Source of the DNA: Lapidilactobacillus bayanensis
Lineage (GTDB): Bacteria > Bacillota > Bacilli > Lactobacillales > Lactobacillaceae
Assembly: GCF_003946695.1 (NCBI RefSeq)
Contig: NZ_RHOX01000003.1
Span: 62,001-126,000 of the forward strand
Direction of reading: 5' to 3'
Length of the DNA: 64,000 nucleotides
Shown: positions 18,176-27,808 of the stretch, in pieces
Position numbering within the stretch: the first letter of the stretch is position 1
Layout of the letters: each line of letters begins with the position of its first letter
The notes under the pieces: generated by a model
Database searches by the model: none
Told to the model about the DNA's origin: nothing
The model's input: only the letters and a program-made list of their open reading frames with translations
Made by a program: the position numbers and the translations under genes

Positions 18176-18892
18176 TTGTTAGAAGCATTAAAAAAAGAAG
18201 TCTATGACGCTAACATGTTATTACCAAAGTATGATTTGGTTACCTTTACTTGGGGTAACGTTAGTGCGATTGACCGCGAAAAAGGGTTATTCGTTATTAA
18301 ACCAAGTGGCGTTGACTATGATGAATTAACCCCAGACGACATGGTCGTTGTTAACTTAAAAGGTGAAGTCGTTGAAGGCAAGTTAAATCCTTCCAGCGAT
18401 ACGCCAACACATACAGTTTTATATAATTCCTTCCCAGAAATCGGCGGTATTGTTCATACTCATTCTCCATGGGCCGTTTCTTTCGCAGAAGCTGGGCTTG
18501 ATTTACCAGCGGCTGGCACAACCCACGCAGATACTTTCTACGGACCAGTTCCGGTTTCTGACGCGTTAACGCAAGAAGAAATTGAAGATGCTTACGAAGA
18601 AAATACTGGTAAAGTAATCGTACGAACTTTCAAAGAGCGTGGTATCAAGCCAATGGATGTGCCGGCCGTCTTAGTTCAAGATCACGGGCCATTCACTTGG
18701 GGTGCGACTGCTGAAAAGGCTGTCTACAACGCTAAAGTTTTAGAAGTATGTGCTGAGATGAGTTACCACACGATGATGTTGCAACAATTCGCTGGTCAAG
18801 CTAAAGAAGTTGGCACGCCACAATATCTGTTAGATAAACATTATTACCGTAAACACGGCGCAAACGCCTATTATGGACAAAAAAATAACTAA
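18176..18892 (+). CDS. araD: L-ribulose-5-phosphate 4-epimerase
   Basis: A 238-residue class II aldolase/epimerase that converts L-ribulose-5-phosphate to D-xylulose-5-phosphate. Motifs seen: [17 protein letters not shown], the KPSGVDYD phosphate site, SSDTPTH, and the zinc histidines in [13 protein letters not shown]. The start is TTG 18176 with GGAGG seven bases upstream. It is followed 16 bp later by araA. Its product is the substrate of the phosphoketolase at 36.8 kb. Confidence 0.95.
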   Translation: MLEALKKEVYDANMLLPKYDLVTFTWGNVSAIDREKGLFVIKPSGVDYDELTPDDMVVVNLKGEVVEGKLNPSSDTPTHTVLYNSFPEIGGIVHTHSPWAVSFAEAGLDLPAAGTTHADTFYGPVPVSDALTQEEIEDAYEENTGKVIVRTFKERGIKPMDVPAVLVQDHGPFTWGATAEKAVYNAKVLEVCAEMSYHTMMLQQFAGQAKEVGTPQYLLDKHYYRKHGANAYYGQKNN

Positions 18893-18908
18893 TTGAGGAG
18901 TAAATATC

Positions 18909-20333
18909 ATGTTAAAAGTACCTGATTATAAATTTTGGTTTATCGTTGGTAGCCAAGCACTTTATGGCGAGGATGATTTAAAAGCAGTTGAAAAAGACGC
19001 TAAAGAAATCGTTGCTAGCTTAAACGAAAGTGGTTCATTGCCTTATCCCGTTGACTTCAAAGAAGTTGCCATTGACGCTGAAACAATTACTAGCGCTATG
19101 AAAGAAGCCAACTTCAATGATGAGGTTGCCGGCGTTATTACTTGGATGCACACCTTCTCACCAGCTAAAAACTGGATTCGTGGAACTAAATTATTACAAA
19201 AGCCATTATTACATTTAGCAACTCAATTCCGTCAAGACATTCCTTGGGATACCATTGACATGGATTACATGAACTTAAACCAAAGTGCTCATGGTGATCG
19301 CGAGTATGGCTATATTAACGCTCGGTTACGTAAGAATAACAAAGTTGTTTATGGCTACTGGCGTGATCAAGAAGTCCAAGCTGAAATCGCTGATTGGATG
19401 AATATTGCCGTTGCATATAACGAAAGTTTTAAACTTAAAGTTTTGCGCTTTGGAGATACAATGCGCAATGTTGCTGTTACTGAAGGTGATAAAGTTGAAG
19501 CACAAATCCAACTAGGCTGGACTGTTGATTACTTCGGTATCGGTGATTTAGTTGAAGAAATGTCTCATGTTACCGAAGAGGATATTGATAAAGAATATGC
19601 TGACCTTGAAAGTCGCTATGATTTAGTTGTTGGCGATAACGATCCTAAGTTCTTTGAAGATCACGTTCGCTATCAATTACAAGAAAAGATTGCCATGGAA
19701 CGCTTCTTTGAACGTGGTGGTTACTCTGCCTTCACAACGAACTTCGAAGATCTTTGGGGTATTAAGCAATTACCTGGCTTAGCAGTACAATTGTTAAATC
19801 GTGAAGGTTATGGCTTTGCTGGCGAAGGTGATTGGAAGACCGCTGCACTTGATCGGTTATTGAAGATTGTTAGCCATAATACTGATACTGGCTTTATGGA
19901 AGATTACACACTTGACTTACGGCATGGTCATGAAGTGATTCTCGGTTCACATATGTTGGAGGTTGATCCAACTTTGGCTAGCTCTAAACCACGTGTTGAA
20001 GTTCACCCATTAGGAATTGGCGATCGTGAAGATCCTGCTCGTTTAGTCTTTGATGGTCAAATTGGTGATGGTATTGATGTAACAATTTCTGATTTTGGTA
20101 ACGAATTCCGACTAATTGGATATGAGGTTGATGCAAAAATGGCTGAAGCTTCTGCACCACACTTACCAGTTGCTCGGCAATTATGGACTCCTAAAATGGG
20201 ACTAAAAGACGGCTCTACTCAATGGATTGAAAATGGTGGCGGCCATCACACGGTCTTCTCTACAAAAGTAACAATGCAACAAGTAGAAGATTTAACTAAA
20301 ATGTTCGAATTGAAATTTATTAACATTAAATAA
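18909..20333 (+). CDS. araA: L-arabinose isomerase
   Basis: A 474-residue enzyme of full family length, converting L-arabinose to L-ribulose. The N-terminus [12 protein letters not shown], the [11 protein letters not shown] segment, and the late [17 protein letters not shown] and GGGHHTVFS segments carry the characteristic metal and substrate residues. It has a clear TGAGGAG ribosome site and is in an operon with araD. Codon use is well adapted, as expected for a highly expressed catabolic enzyme. Confidence 0.96.
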   Translation: MLKVPDYKFWFIVGSQALYGEDDLKAVEKDAKEIVASLNESGSLPYPVDFKEVAIDAETITSAMKEANFNDEVAGVITWMHTFSPAKNWIRGTKLLQKPLLHLATQFRQDIPWDTIDMDYMNLNQSAHGDREYGYINARLRKNNKVVYGYWRDQEVQAEIADWMNIAVAYNESFKLKVLRFGDTMRNVAVTEGDKVEAQIQLGWTVDYFGIGDLVEEMSHVTEEDIDKEYADLESRYDLVVGDNDPKFFEDHVRYQLQEKIAMERFFERGGYSAFTTNFEDLWGIKQLPGLAVQLLNREGYGFAGEGDWKTAALDRLLKIVSHNTDTGFMEDYTLDLRHGHEVILGSHMLEVDPTLASSKPRVEVHPLGIGDREDPARLVFDGQIGDGIDVTISDFGNEFRLIGYEVDAKMAEASAPHLPVARQLWTPKMGLKDGSTQWIENGGGHHTVFSTKVTMQQVEDLTKMFELKFINIK

Positions 20334-20452
20334 GTACTATTTCTTCCTCCTAAGAAACGTGAAAATTAGTTTAAAATCTTGATCAATGATTCAACGCTGT
20401 AGCAAAAGTGATTTGCTTGGATAATGGTCAAAAGGCTAAATATTAAACAAAA

Positions 20453-20497
20453 AAATAAAAGGGACTGGGATTTTTGTCCCAGTCTCTTTTATTTTTA
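20453..20497 (+). terminator. Terminator after araDA
   Basis: The stem AAAAGGGACTGGGA/TCCCAGTCTCTTTT with a TTTTTG loop and trailing T run separates araDA from araB. Confidence 0.85.
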
Positions 20498-20595
20498 GGC
20501 TCACAATAATTGTTCAATATTGTGAAATTGATAAAACAAACATGATCGAAATGATAATTATATTCGCTGCGATCGCGGATATCACGAGGTGTATG

Positions 20596-22203
20596 ATGAC
20601 AACAATTAAAGACGAAATTACCACTGGACAAACCGCCCTCGGTATTGAAATGGGTTCAACCCGAATTAAAGCAGTTTTACTTGGTTCTAACCATGAAGTA
20701 ATTGCTTCCGGTAGTTATGCCTGGGAGAATCAATTAATCGATGGCTTCTGGACTTATTCCCTGGAACAAGTTTGGATGGGTATTCAGGCCAGTTACACTG
20801 AACTACGAACAGCGGTTGAAACTCAATACGGCGTTACTTTAACTAAAATTGGTTCTATTGGTGTTAGTGCTATGATGCATGGTTACTTACCATTTTCAAC
20901 TGAAGATGAATTATTAGTTCCGTTTAGAACTTGGCGTAATAACACCACCGGTGAAGCTGCTAACCAACTTACGAAACATTTCGATTTTAATATTCCACAA
21001 CGCTGGAGTATTGCCCATCTCTACCAAGCAATCTTAAATCAAGAACCCCATGTTAAACGAGTTAGCTTCTTAACAACCTTAGCTGGCTATGTTCATTGGC
21101 AATTAACCGGTGAAAAAGTCTTAGGGATTGGTGACGCTTCAGGAATGTTTCCGATTGATGAAGCGAGTCATAACTATGATCAAGAAAAGCTGGAAAAATT
21201 CAATCATTTAATTAATGTCTTAGGTTATTCATTCAAGGCCCAAGACTTATTACCTATACCATTATTAGCTGGTACTATTGCTGGTCATTTAACTGTTAAT
21301 GGCGCGCATAAGTTGGATGTTAGTGGGCAATTAAAAGAAGGTGCAGTTATGGCGCCACCTGAAGGCGATGCGGGCACTGGTATGACTGGCACTAATAGTG
21401 TCAAGAAGCGCACAGGTAACATTTCTGCAGGTACCTCGGCATTTTCAATGGTTGTCTTAGATCAGCCATTATCTAACGTTCATCGTGATATTGATATTGT
21501 AACAACACCAGAAGGCGCCCCAGTGGCCATGGTTCACACAAATAACTGCACATCCGATGTCAATGCTTGGATGAAAATGTTCACTGAGTTCAGTCAACTT
21601 ATTGGTTCAGACTTATCAGTTGATCAGTTATACGCTAAATTGTTCAATCATTCAGCCGATAACGGTGAGGACGATTGTGGCGGTTTAGTTAACTATGCTT
21701 ATTTATCGGGCGAAAATATTACAGATGTTCAAGAAGGCCGGCCACTTTTCGTTCGAACACCTAATAGCCACTTTAATTTGGCCAACTTTATTAAGACACA
21801 AATTTATTCTGCTTTTGCACCATTAAAAATTGGAATGGATATTTTAACTAAAGAGGAAGGCATTACGACTGATTCATTAATCGCCCAAGGTGGTCTGTTC
21901 AGAACACCTATCGTTGCCCAACAAGTGTTGGCGGATGCTTTAAATACACCAATTACAGTAATGGCTAACGCAGGTGAAGGTGGTCCTTGGGGTATGGCCA
22001 TTCTCGCCCAATTCGTTGTTGCTAAACAAGCCAATGAATCTCTGTCCGACTATCTTGACCATAATGTCTTCAAAGATCCCGAAAGCTCAACGATAACGCC
22101 AAACGCAGCCGGTGTGGCCGGTTATGATAAGTTTATTGATCGCTATAAAGACGGCTTGGTTGCTGAAACTGCTGCAGAGAAGATTACGGATTTGAATGAT
22201 TAG
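20596..22203 (+). CDS. araB: L-ribulokinase (FGGY family)
   Basis: A 535-residue FGGY carbohydrate kinase of the lactobacillar AraB type. It has an N-terminal phosphate-binding GIEMGSTRIKAVL, SAMMHGYLPF, GDASGMFPID, the central PEGDAGTGMTGTNSV, and the C-terminal GEGGPWGMA. It phosphorylates L-ribulose. Longer in-frame starts exist upstream, but ATG 20596 lies six bases from GAGG and best fits the family N-terminus (MTTIKDEITTGQ). It is separated from araDA by a terminator, so it probably has its own promoter. Xylulokinase is a related alternative, but the context and sequence favour AraB. Confidence 0.92.
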   Translation: MTTIKDEITTGQTALGIEMGSTRIKAVLLGSNHEVIASGSYAWENQLIDGFWTYSLEQVWMGIQASYTELRTAVETQYGVTLTKIGSIGVSAMMHGYLPFSTEDELLVPFRTWRNNTTGEAANQLTKHFDFNIPQRWSIAHLYQAILNQEPHVKRVSFLTTLAGYVHWQLTGEKVLGIGDASGMFPIDEASHNYDQEKLEKFNHLINVLGYSFKAQDLLPIPLLAGTIAGHLTVNGAHKLDVSGQLKEGAVMAPPEGDAGTGMTGTNSVKKRTGNISAGTSAFSMVVLDQPLSNVHRDIDIVTTPEGAPVAMVHTNNCTSDVNAWMKMFTEFSQLIGSDLSVDQLYAKLFNHSADNGEDDCGGLVNYAYLSGENITDVQEGRPLFVRTPNSHFNLANFIKTQIYSAFAPLKIGMDILTKEEGITTDSLIAQGGLFRTPIVAQQVLADALNTPITVMANAGEGGPWGMAILAQFVVAKQANESLSDYLDHNVFKDPESSTITPNAAGVAGYDKFIDRYKDGLVAETAAEKITDLND

Positions 22204-22326
22204 AATAATATTTTTAATGACTTATTGATAATAAGAGAAATAGTGGTACCGTCTTACGGGTACAGACCAAAATGGCGAACCAATATTTTTGAAGCGAACG
22301 TAATGCCTGTTAATATTGATCACACT

Positions 22327-22380
22327 AAAAAAACGAGCCCGATCAAACTTAATAAGGTTTGACTTGAGTTCGTTTTTTGA
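22327..22380. terminator. Bidirectional terminator between araB and GH127
   Basis: AAAAAACGA and TCGTTTTTT-like arms enclose a TCAAACTT/AGGTTTGA stem. A-rich and T-rich flanks on both sides suit the convergent genes. Confidence 0.75.
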
Positions 22381-22393
22381 TGTGACTTGATAA

Positions 22394-24355
22394 TTACGCT
22401 CGGTTAATCCAGACTTGCATTTCACCAGGTGTTCTATTTGCCCAAGCAAAGTATGGAATGAAGGTTAGCGTCTGATCTGGGGTAGCTAACTTTTGAACCG
22501 CTGAATAAAGGTCGGTAATTGTATTATTTATTTTTTGACCATGAGTTGTAATTTTAATGAATTTAATTGGCAAGTCAGTATCATCTAGCTCAGTAACAAA
22601 ATTTGGTTGATTGGTTACGCTGAATTGAGCTAAATGTGGGCCATTATCAGCTTCTTCCAAGCAGTAAACCAAAGGCCCTCGCTCAATCGCAACTTTGCCA
22701 ACATCGGCGGTAACTAATGGATTAGCTTGTGTTTGACGGACCGACATATTAAGCGTTAGTACAACATTTGTTGTGCCATTAGGAAGATCAGTTAAGTACC
22801 AATAGCCATTCTTTAATGTTGGTGTAATGAGTTGTTGATTAACTTTAATTTGATAATCGTCAATTGACCAACCGGGAATTCGAATAGCAATATCAGGATT
22901 ATTGCCTTGAGTTGCTGTAATAGTAAAGTTGATCTTTCCAGACCAAGGATATTGGCTAGTTTGTTCAATTTTTATACCATTATCAAAGCTGGTCGTGTTA
23001 CTGATGAATTGATCACAGAAGATAGTATTATTCGTAGTGGTATAAAGATATTGGTCCACAGAAGCAACTAATCGTGCCAAATTGGGTGGACAGCAGGCGC
23101 AGCCAAACCAATCAGCTCGTTGTACCTTAACATGAGACTTAGTCGGATCTTTCGCGCTGGCTTCTGGATTAACTTCAAGTGGATTAACATAGAAGAAATG
23201 TTTACCATCTAATGACATGCCACTAATTGTACCGTTGAAAAGTTCTCGCTCAATAATATCAGTAAATTCGCTATTAGGTTCGAGTTCTTGCATTTGTTTC
23301 GCAAAAAAAGTCATTGCACAGGAAGCACAAGTTTCGCAGTACATTGTGTCATTTGGTAGATCATAGTCAAAAGTAAAAGCTTCTCCAGCAACGGTTGAGC
23401 CAATCCCACCAGTGATATACATTTGTTTATTGGTAATGTTTTGCCAAAGACGTTGACAGGATTTTATTAAAGTTTGATCGTGATTTTGACGTGCAACATG
23501 TGCCATTCCTGTTAAAAGATAAGCCATTCTAACAGCGTGACCATCGGCAGTATCCATTTTGCGAACGGGTTTTTGATTCTGAAAGTATTTGGAACGAGGG
23601 TCGGGATCCATATTATTAAATAATTCAGAAATGTGTGCTGTTTCGCGTTCTAGCGCTTGTTGAGCGAAGAAATTTGGTTCAGTACCACGTTGGTCGATCA
23701 TGTAGGCGGCCAAATCAGTGTATCGCGAATCAGCAGTTACTTCTGCAAGTTTGGCTAAGGCCAGTTCAAGTTCTGGATGACCAGGATAACCATGTAGTTT
23801 GTTTGTTTCAGGGCCAAAGTTATGATCAATACAGTTTGCCATCTTTATCGCAATATCTAATGCTTGCTGATTATGCGTTGTTTGATAATAAGCAACTCCT
23901 GCCTCAATATAGTGACCCATACAATAAAGCTCATGACTCATTGAAACATGTTTAAATTTTCGATCAGGTGATTCAAGCTGGAAATACGTATCTAAATAAC
24001 CATCAGCCTCTTGTGCGTTTGCAATTAGGTTAATCAGACCGTCCGCTTTGTTTTGGAGTTCTTTGTCAGGTGCATAACGCAAGGCATAGGCAGTTGCTTC
24101 TAACCATTTATAAACGTCAGAGTCTTGAAACCAAAAACCGTAAAACTTTCCTTTTTTCAGGCCTGCGGCAATTTTTAAATTTTGAATGGCATGACTCTTC
24201 TCTGAGGCGTTTAAGGTATTAGCATTCTCCTGCTGAATAGTGACGTTAATTTCATCATTAATGACTGCCCACTGATAAGGAATAAGTTGATCTTTAACTA
24301 ATCGACGGTAGTTGTTCCAAAAGGTATCAGTGATTTTGGTTGATAATTGTTTCAT
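22394..24355 (-). CDS. GH127 beta-L-arabinofuranosidase
   Basis: A 653-residue cytoplasmic enzyme of glycoside hydrolase family 127, (alpha/alpha)6 barrel. The catalytic zinc-thiolate site is visible as ETCASC (Glu and Cys ligands) followed by the CACCPPN motif, whose first Cys of the pair acts as nucleophile in the characterised family member HypBA1. Length and N-terminus (DTFWNNYRRLVKDQLIPYQW) match. It releases L-arabinose from beta-arabinofuranosides such as hydroxyproline-rich glycoprotein sugars, feeding AraA. It is divergent from an AraC regulator, and a CRE-like site lies in the shared promoter region. Confidence 0.92.
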   Translation of the reverse strand: MKQLSTKITDTFWNNYRRLVKDQLIPYQWAVINDEINVTIQQENANTLNASEKSHAIQNLKIAAGLKKGKFYGFWFQDSDVYKWLEATAYALRYAPDKELQNKADGLINLIANAQEADGYLDTYFQLESPDRKFKHVSMSHELYCMGHYIEAGVAYYQTTHNQQALDIAIKMANCIDHNFGPETNKLHGYPGHPELELALAKLAEVTADSRYTDLAAYMIDQRGTEPNFFAQQALERETAHISELFNNMDPDPRSKYFQNQKPVRKMDTADGHAVRMAYLLTGMAHVARQNHDQTLIKSCQRLWQNITNKQMYITGGIGSTVAGEAFTFDYDLPNDTMYCETCASCAMTFFAKQMQELEPNSEFTDIIERELFNGTISGMSLDGKHFFYVNPLEVNPEASAKDPTKSHVKVQRADWFGCACCPPNLARLVASVDQYLYTTTNNTIFCDQFISNTTSFDNGIKIEQTSQYPWSGKINFTITATQGNNPDIAIRIPGWSIDDYQIKVNQQLITPTLKNGYWYLTDLPNGTTNVVLTLNMSVRQTQANPLVTADVGKVAIERGPLVYCLEEADNGPHLAQFSVTNQPNFVTELDDTDLPIKFIKITTHGQKINNTITDLYSAVQKLATPDQTLTFIPYFAWANRTPGEMQVWINRA

Positions 24356-24382
24356 GACAATTCCTCCTTACTAATAAGATTA

Positions 24383-24397
24383 TTGTAAGTGATTACA
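24383..24397. promoter_or_regulatory. CRE-like catabolite site in the GH127/AraC divergent region
   Basis: TTGTAAGTGATTACA matches the CcpA consensus WTGNAANCGNWNNCW except for T instead of C in the central CG. It lies 28 bp upstream of the GH127 start. Carbon-catabolite repression is inferred. Confidence 0.45.
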
Positions 24398-24454
24398 TGA
24401 GGCAAAGAAACTGTTATAGTTGTAGAAAAAGTGGACGAAAACGACGAGGTACTA

Positions 24455-25402
24455 ATGCTGATGAAAGTATTACAAATATCAATTAATCAACCAGTTAAAT
24501 ATTTGCAAAGTGGTCAATTTAGCGCAGAGCTTGGTTGGAAACATCATCAAATGACTCATCGTGAGGATACAGAAGTTATTATTGGTCTGAGTGGACGAGT
24601 GTTTCTACAAGTTTCTGGGCAGAAATATACAGTTGAAACTGGTGACGTTTTGGTGATTTTTCCTTGGGAAACAATTAGTGGCTATTTGGAAACAATTAAA
24701 CCTAGTGAATTTATCTGGTTTCACTTCGATGCGGGTATGGTTGTTCTGAGTGATCATAACCATCACATGGTTCAGGAACAGACGGATAAACATATTTATT
24801 TACCACGATTCTTTCATTTAATCGCTGGCGAAAAGGCGGTCATTAGTGCAAAGCAGTTATTAGATGTTGCCCATAGTCAATATTTAGTTAAGAGCGCAGC
24901 CGATTACGCTACGAGTATGTTATTAATTGAGTTGGCCAATAATTACTGGCAACAAAGACAGGACATTTCTGGGAAGCAGAATTATATTAATCAAATTAAA
25001 GAATGGATTCGCGTCCAAATGGGACGTGATTTGAAGGTAGCTGATATTGCCAAGCAATTTGCAATTAATGCGGATTATTTAACGCGTATTTTCAAGGAAA
25101 ATACCGGTATGACGGTTAAAGAATATATGAATATGGTGAAATTGGATAACGCGAAATACTTATTATTAACAACTTCAGACTCAATTCAGGAAATTGCTAG
25201 CCAATCTTTTTTTGAGGATCCTAAGTACTTTATGAGACTATTCAAAAAGAAGGTACAGTTAACGCCGCGACAATATCGCTTAGCGTATACGCATACCTTC
25301 TTAAATAACCAACAAGTGGATCCAGGCGTGGATATTCATTTTTTAGTTCAGTCCGTTGAGAATTCACGGTTACCAACTAATCGTGATAAAAATCAGCGCT
25401 AA
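24455..25402 (+). CDS. AraC-family regulator of the GH127 locus
   Basis: About 315 residues: an N-terminal cupin-type ligand-binding domain (REDTEVIIGLSGRVFLQVSGQ, GDVLVIFPWE) and a C-terminal AraC double HTH (KVADIAKQFAINADYLTRIFKE; SIQEIASQSFFEDPKYFMRLFKK). The GTG at 24431 is too far upstream; ATG 24455, five bases after GAGGT, is used, with ATG 24461 as alternative. It is transcribed divergently from GH127 and is presumably its activator. Confidence 0.85.
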   Translation: MLMKVLQISINQPVKYLQSGQFSAELGWKHHQMTHREDTEVIIGLSGRVFLQVSGQKYTVETGDVLVIFPWETISGYLETIKPSEFIWFHFDAGMVVLSDHNHHMVQEQTDKHIYLPRFFHLIAGEKAVISAKQLLDVAHSQYLVKSAADYATSMLLIELANNYWQQRQDISGKQNYINQIKEWIRVQMGRDLKVADIAKQFAINADYLTRIFKENTGMTVKEYMNMVKLDNAKYLLLTTSDSIQEIASQSFFEDPKYFMRLFKKKVQLTPRQYRLAYTHTFLNNQQVDPGVDIHFLVQSVENSRLPTNRDKNQR

Positions 25403-25405
25403 TGA

Positions 25406-26374
25406 TTAGCCAATTTGTCGTTTGAACTTTTTAAAACCGAACAGTTGATCAACTTCAGTTAAGGCTGTTTGCGGAATTTCTAATTCTAACGCTCGTAAAT
25501 TCTTTTCTAATTGTACCGGTTTACTTGCACCAGTAATTAAGCTGGTAATACGCTGATCGCGTAAAGCCCAGGCTAGTGAAAATGTCGCGAGGTCAGTGTT
25601 GAGCTCCCCAGCAATCTTAATTAATGCTTCGACTTTATCTAGATTAGCTGTGGTTAATAAATCGCGGATTTGTGATTGGTAAGTCGCACGAGAACCAGCA
25701 GGAATTTCCTGACCTTGTCGATACTTACCGGTTAATAATCCTTGGGATAATGGTGAAAAGGGGACAATTCCGATACCGAATTGTCCACAAACGTCCATTA
25801 ATTCATGCTCAATATAACGATCGAAAATATTGTATTGCGGCTGAACAATACTAATTGGATTTAAATGATCACGTTGGATAATTAATTCTGCTTCTAATAG
25901 CTGAACAGGAGTCCATTCACTAACGCCGTAATAGAGAACTTTACCGGCATCAACTAAATCGCTTAAAGCCTTCAGCGTTTCTGACAATGGTGTTGTTTCA
26001 TCAAAGCGGTGGCAGAAATATAAGTCTAAATAATCAGTCTGCATATTTTTTAACGATTGCTCAATCTGTTCAAAGATGTGCTTGCGCGAAAGTCCGCGAT
26101 CGTTAATGCCACGACCAACCGGGAAATAAACTTTACTAGAGAGGACAAGTTCCTGACGTGGGAATTGTTTTAAGGTTTGACCTAGGAACTTTTCCGCTTC
26201 ACCACCGCTATAAGCATCTGCACAGTCAAAAAAATTGATACCATTTTCAAATGCTAATTTAATTGATTGCGCGGCAAGATTTTGTTGTTCAGCGGTTGCA
26301 AGGTTAGTCATCCAACTTCCTAAGGCTAATTCACTGACTTTTAAATCATATTGACCAAGATTACGATATTTCAT
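25406..26374 (-). CDS. Aldo/keto reductase
   Basis: A 322-residue NADPH-dependent oxidoreductase of the AKR (voltage-channel beta-subunit-like) group. The catalytic tetrad is recognisable: Asp-Tyr in FFDCADAYSGGEAE, Lys in LSSKVYFP, His in YFCHRFDE. The C-terminal GASKPVQLEKN segment binds the cofactor phosphate. It is divergent from a MerR regulator with a MerR-type operator between them, which suggests induction by a reactive carbonyl or similar stress signal. Its substrate is unknown. Its 3' end lies four bases from the end of the convergent AraC gene. Confidence 0.88.
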   Translation of the reverse strand: MKYRNLGQYDLKVSELALGSWMTNLATAEQQNLAAQSIKLAFENGINFFDCADAYSGGEAEKFLGQTLKQFPRQELVLSSKVYFPVGRGINDRGLSRKHIFEQIEQSLKNMQTDYLDLYFCHRFDETTPLSETLKALSDLVDAGKVLYYGVSEWTPVQLLEAELIIQRDHLNPISIVQPQYNIFDRYIEHELMDVCGQFGIGIVPFSPLSQGLLTGKYRQGQEIPAGSRATYQSQIRDLLTTANLDKVEALIKIAGELNTDLATFSLAWALRDQRITSLITGASKPVQLEKNLRALELEIPQTALTEVDQLFGFKKFKRQIG

Positions 26375-26428
26375 TTTTACATCCTTTCAATTACAATGTA
26401 GATTAGTAAATCGCTTACAATAGTAATC

Positions 26429-26457
26429 TAACACTTCAAGTATGCTTGAGGTAAAGT
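26429..26457 (+). promoter_or_regulatory. MerR-type operator/promoter
   Basis: The inverted repeat CTTCAAG-TATG-CTTGAGG at 26434-26451 lies between possible -35 TAACAC (26429-26434) and -10 TAAAGT (26452-26457). It sits in the 116 bp divergent region of the aldo/keto reductase and MerR genes. The placement between promoter hexamers is typical of MerR regulators. Confidence 0.5.
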
Positions 26458-26490
26458 GTTTTTTAACAAAAAATAGAAATAAGAGGAAAT

Positions 26491-26910
26491 ATGAAAACTT
26501 ATACAATTCGGGAACTAGCTGATCGATTTAATCTAAACATTTCAACGTTGCGTTATTACGAAGAGATAGGTCTGTTAACGGAAGTTGAACATCAGGCTGA
26601 CCGTCGCATTTATAATGAATATCATTGCGATCGGCTACGGGCAATCGAATGTTTTAAGGCGACCGGTATGACGAATAAAGAGATTCAGTCTTTTTTTAAA
26701 TATGAAACAGCTGACCCGCAAAACCTGGTACAAATTATTGAGCTTCTGACTAATCACGTTGACGAAACAGAGCGTGCACTACAAAAATTAACAGCAAATC
26801 TCGCCAACATCAAACGCAAACTGGCTTATTATCAAGATATTGAAACTTGCCAGGTCAAAAATTTACCGAGCCCTGACTGGTGTGATTATTTGCAACGCCA
26901 ATTTGATTAG
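26491..26910 (+). CDS. MerR-family transcription regulator
   Basis: A 139-residue protein with an N-terminal MerR winged helix (YTIRELADRFNLNISTLRYYEEIGLL, RRIYNEYHCDRLRAIECFKATGM) and a dimerising coiled-coil helix (residues ~85-120). There is no metal-binding cysteine cluster, so a metal sensor is unlikely. It probably controls the divergent aldo/keto reductase. ATG 26491 follows AGAGGAA. Confidence 0.88.
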   Translation: MKTYTIRELADRFNLNISTLRYYEEIGLLTEVEHQADRRIYNEYHCDRLRAIECFKATGMTNKEIQSFFKYETADPQNLVQIIELLTNHVDETERALQKLTANLANIKRKLAYYQDIETCQVKNLPSPDWCDYLQRQFD

Positions 26911-26959
26911 TAATGATTCAATGAATGAATACAATAAAAAGCGAATAGGATAACAAATA

Positions 26960-27619
26960 ATGATTAATTTAGGTGAAATAATCGGAACATATTTAATGTT
27001 GATGATTGGTTTGGGAATGGGGATGTATTTAAAGTCTACGCGCCACGTTGTCATTGGTTTATCGTGGGCGTTGGCCATCTTTGTTGCTTCGGCAATTGGT
27101 ACGCAATTCGGTACGGCAGACATGAATCCGGTCTTTTCAATTCATGCGTTTATGCAAGGTCAACATTCAGCCGGCTTTTTGGCCGGTCAGTTAATTGGTC
27201 AGGTAATCGGAACATTATTGGCCGTGTTTTGTTTAGCAGCACTTTTTGATCGTCAACGTACTTTACCACTACAGAATTATGCTGCAGTACCTAATAATTC
27301 ACACGTTATTGTTAACACAGTTCTAGAAATGTTAGCAACAACCAGTTTATTAATTGTCGCCGGCTTTTTAAGTGCCACTATTAAAATTGACCTGCTGCGG
27401 TTTCTGCTGATTGGGCTTTATATTGGGGTAATTATTACGTTGTTATGTAAGCGAACGGGTGCTTCTTTTAATCCAACGCGTGATATTTTACCTCGCTTTT
27501 TCTGGTATTTGACAAGACAGCAACCCCGAGATTATTCACTTGTAAAGCGTGGGTTAATTTCATCCAATCTCGGCCCATTATTGGCGTTGATTTTGGTGCA
27601 ATTTATTTTCAAAAAATAA
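26960..27619 (+). CDS. Aquaporin/glycerol-facilitator family channel with altered NPA motifs
   Basis: A 219-residue membrane protein with six hydrophobic segments and the two half-helix positions of the MIP family. The first signature is DMNPVFSIH (NPV instead of NPA) and the second is FNPTRDILPRF (NPT, with the Arg of NPxR and the following Asp kept). The selectivity arginine is therefore retained while both alanines are replaced. It is slightly short for the family. It is near a broken glycerol kinase gene, so a glycerol or other small-polyol/water channel is plausible. Family call moderately firm; substrate unknown. Confidence 0.72.
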   Translation: MINLGEIIGTYLMLMIGLGMGMYLKSTRHVVIGLSWALAIFVASAIGTQFGTADMNPVFSIHAFMQGQHSAGFLAGQLIGQVIGTLLAVFCLAALFDRQRTLPLQNYAAVPNNSHVIVNTVLEMLATTSLLIVAGFLSATIKIDLLRFLLIGLYIGVIITLLCKRTGASFNPTRDILPRFFWYLTRQQPRDYSLVKRGLISSNLGPLLALILVQFIFKK

Positions 27620-27717
27620 TTAAAAAGAGTCTGGGACATTAACACGTCTTGATAGTTGAATAGGCTAATGATGAATAATAACCACTAAACGTGTTCTCAA
27701 AGTTGGATAAGTCTAAA

Positions 27718-27760
27718 TCAAAAAATCTCTAAATCCAAATTTGGATTTAGAGATTTTTCA
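27718..27760. terminator. Bidirectional terminator
   Basis: The perfect palindrome AAAAATCTCTAAATCC/GGATTTAGAGATTTTT around AAATTT lies between the convergent MIP and GyrI-like genes. Confidence 0.82.
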
Positions 27761-27808
27761 GTATAACTCACCTTGTCTAACCGGTTTTTATTAATTATAT
27801 TGTGTGAA

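Noticed and set aside
26401-26425. CRE near the aldo/keto reductase
   Set aside because: The TGTAAGCGATTTAC sequence lacks the correctly spaced final C, so the match is incomplete.
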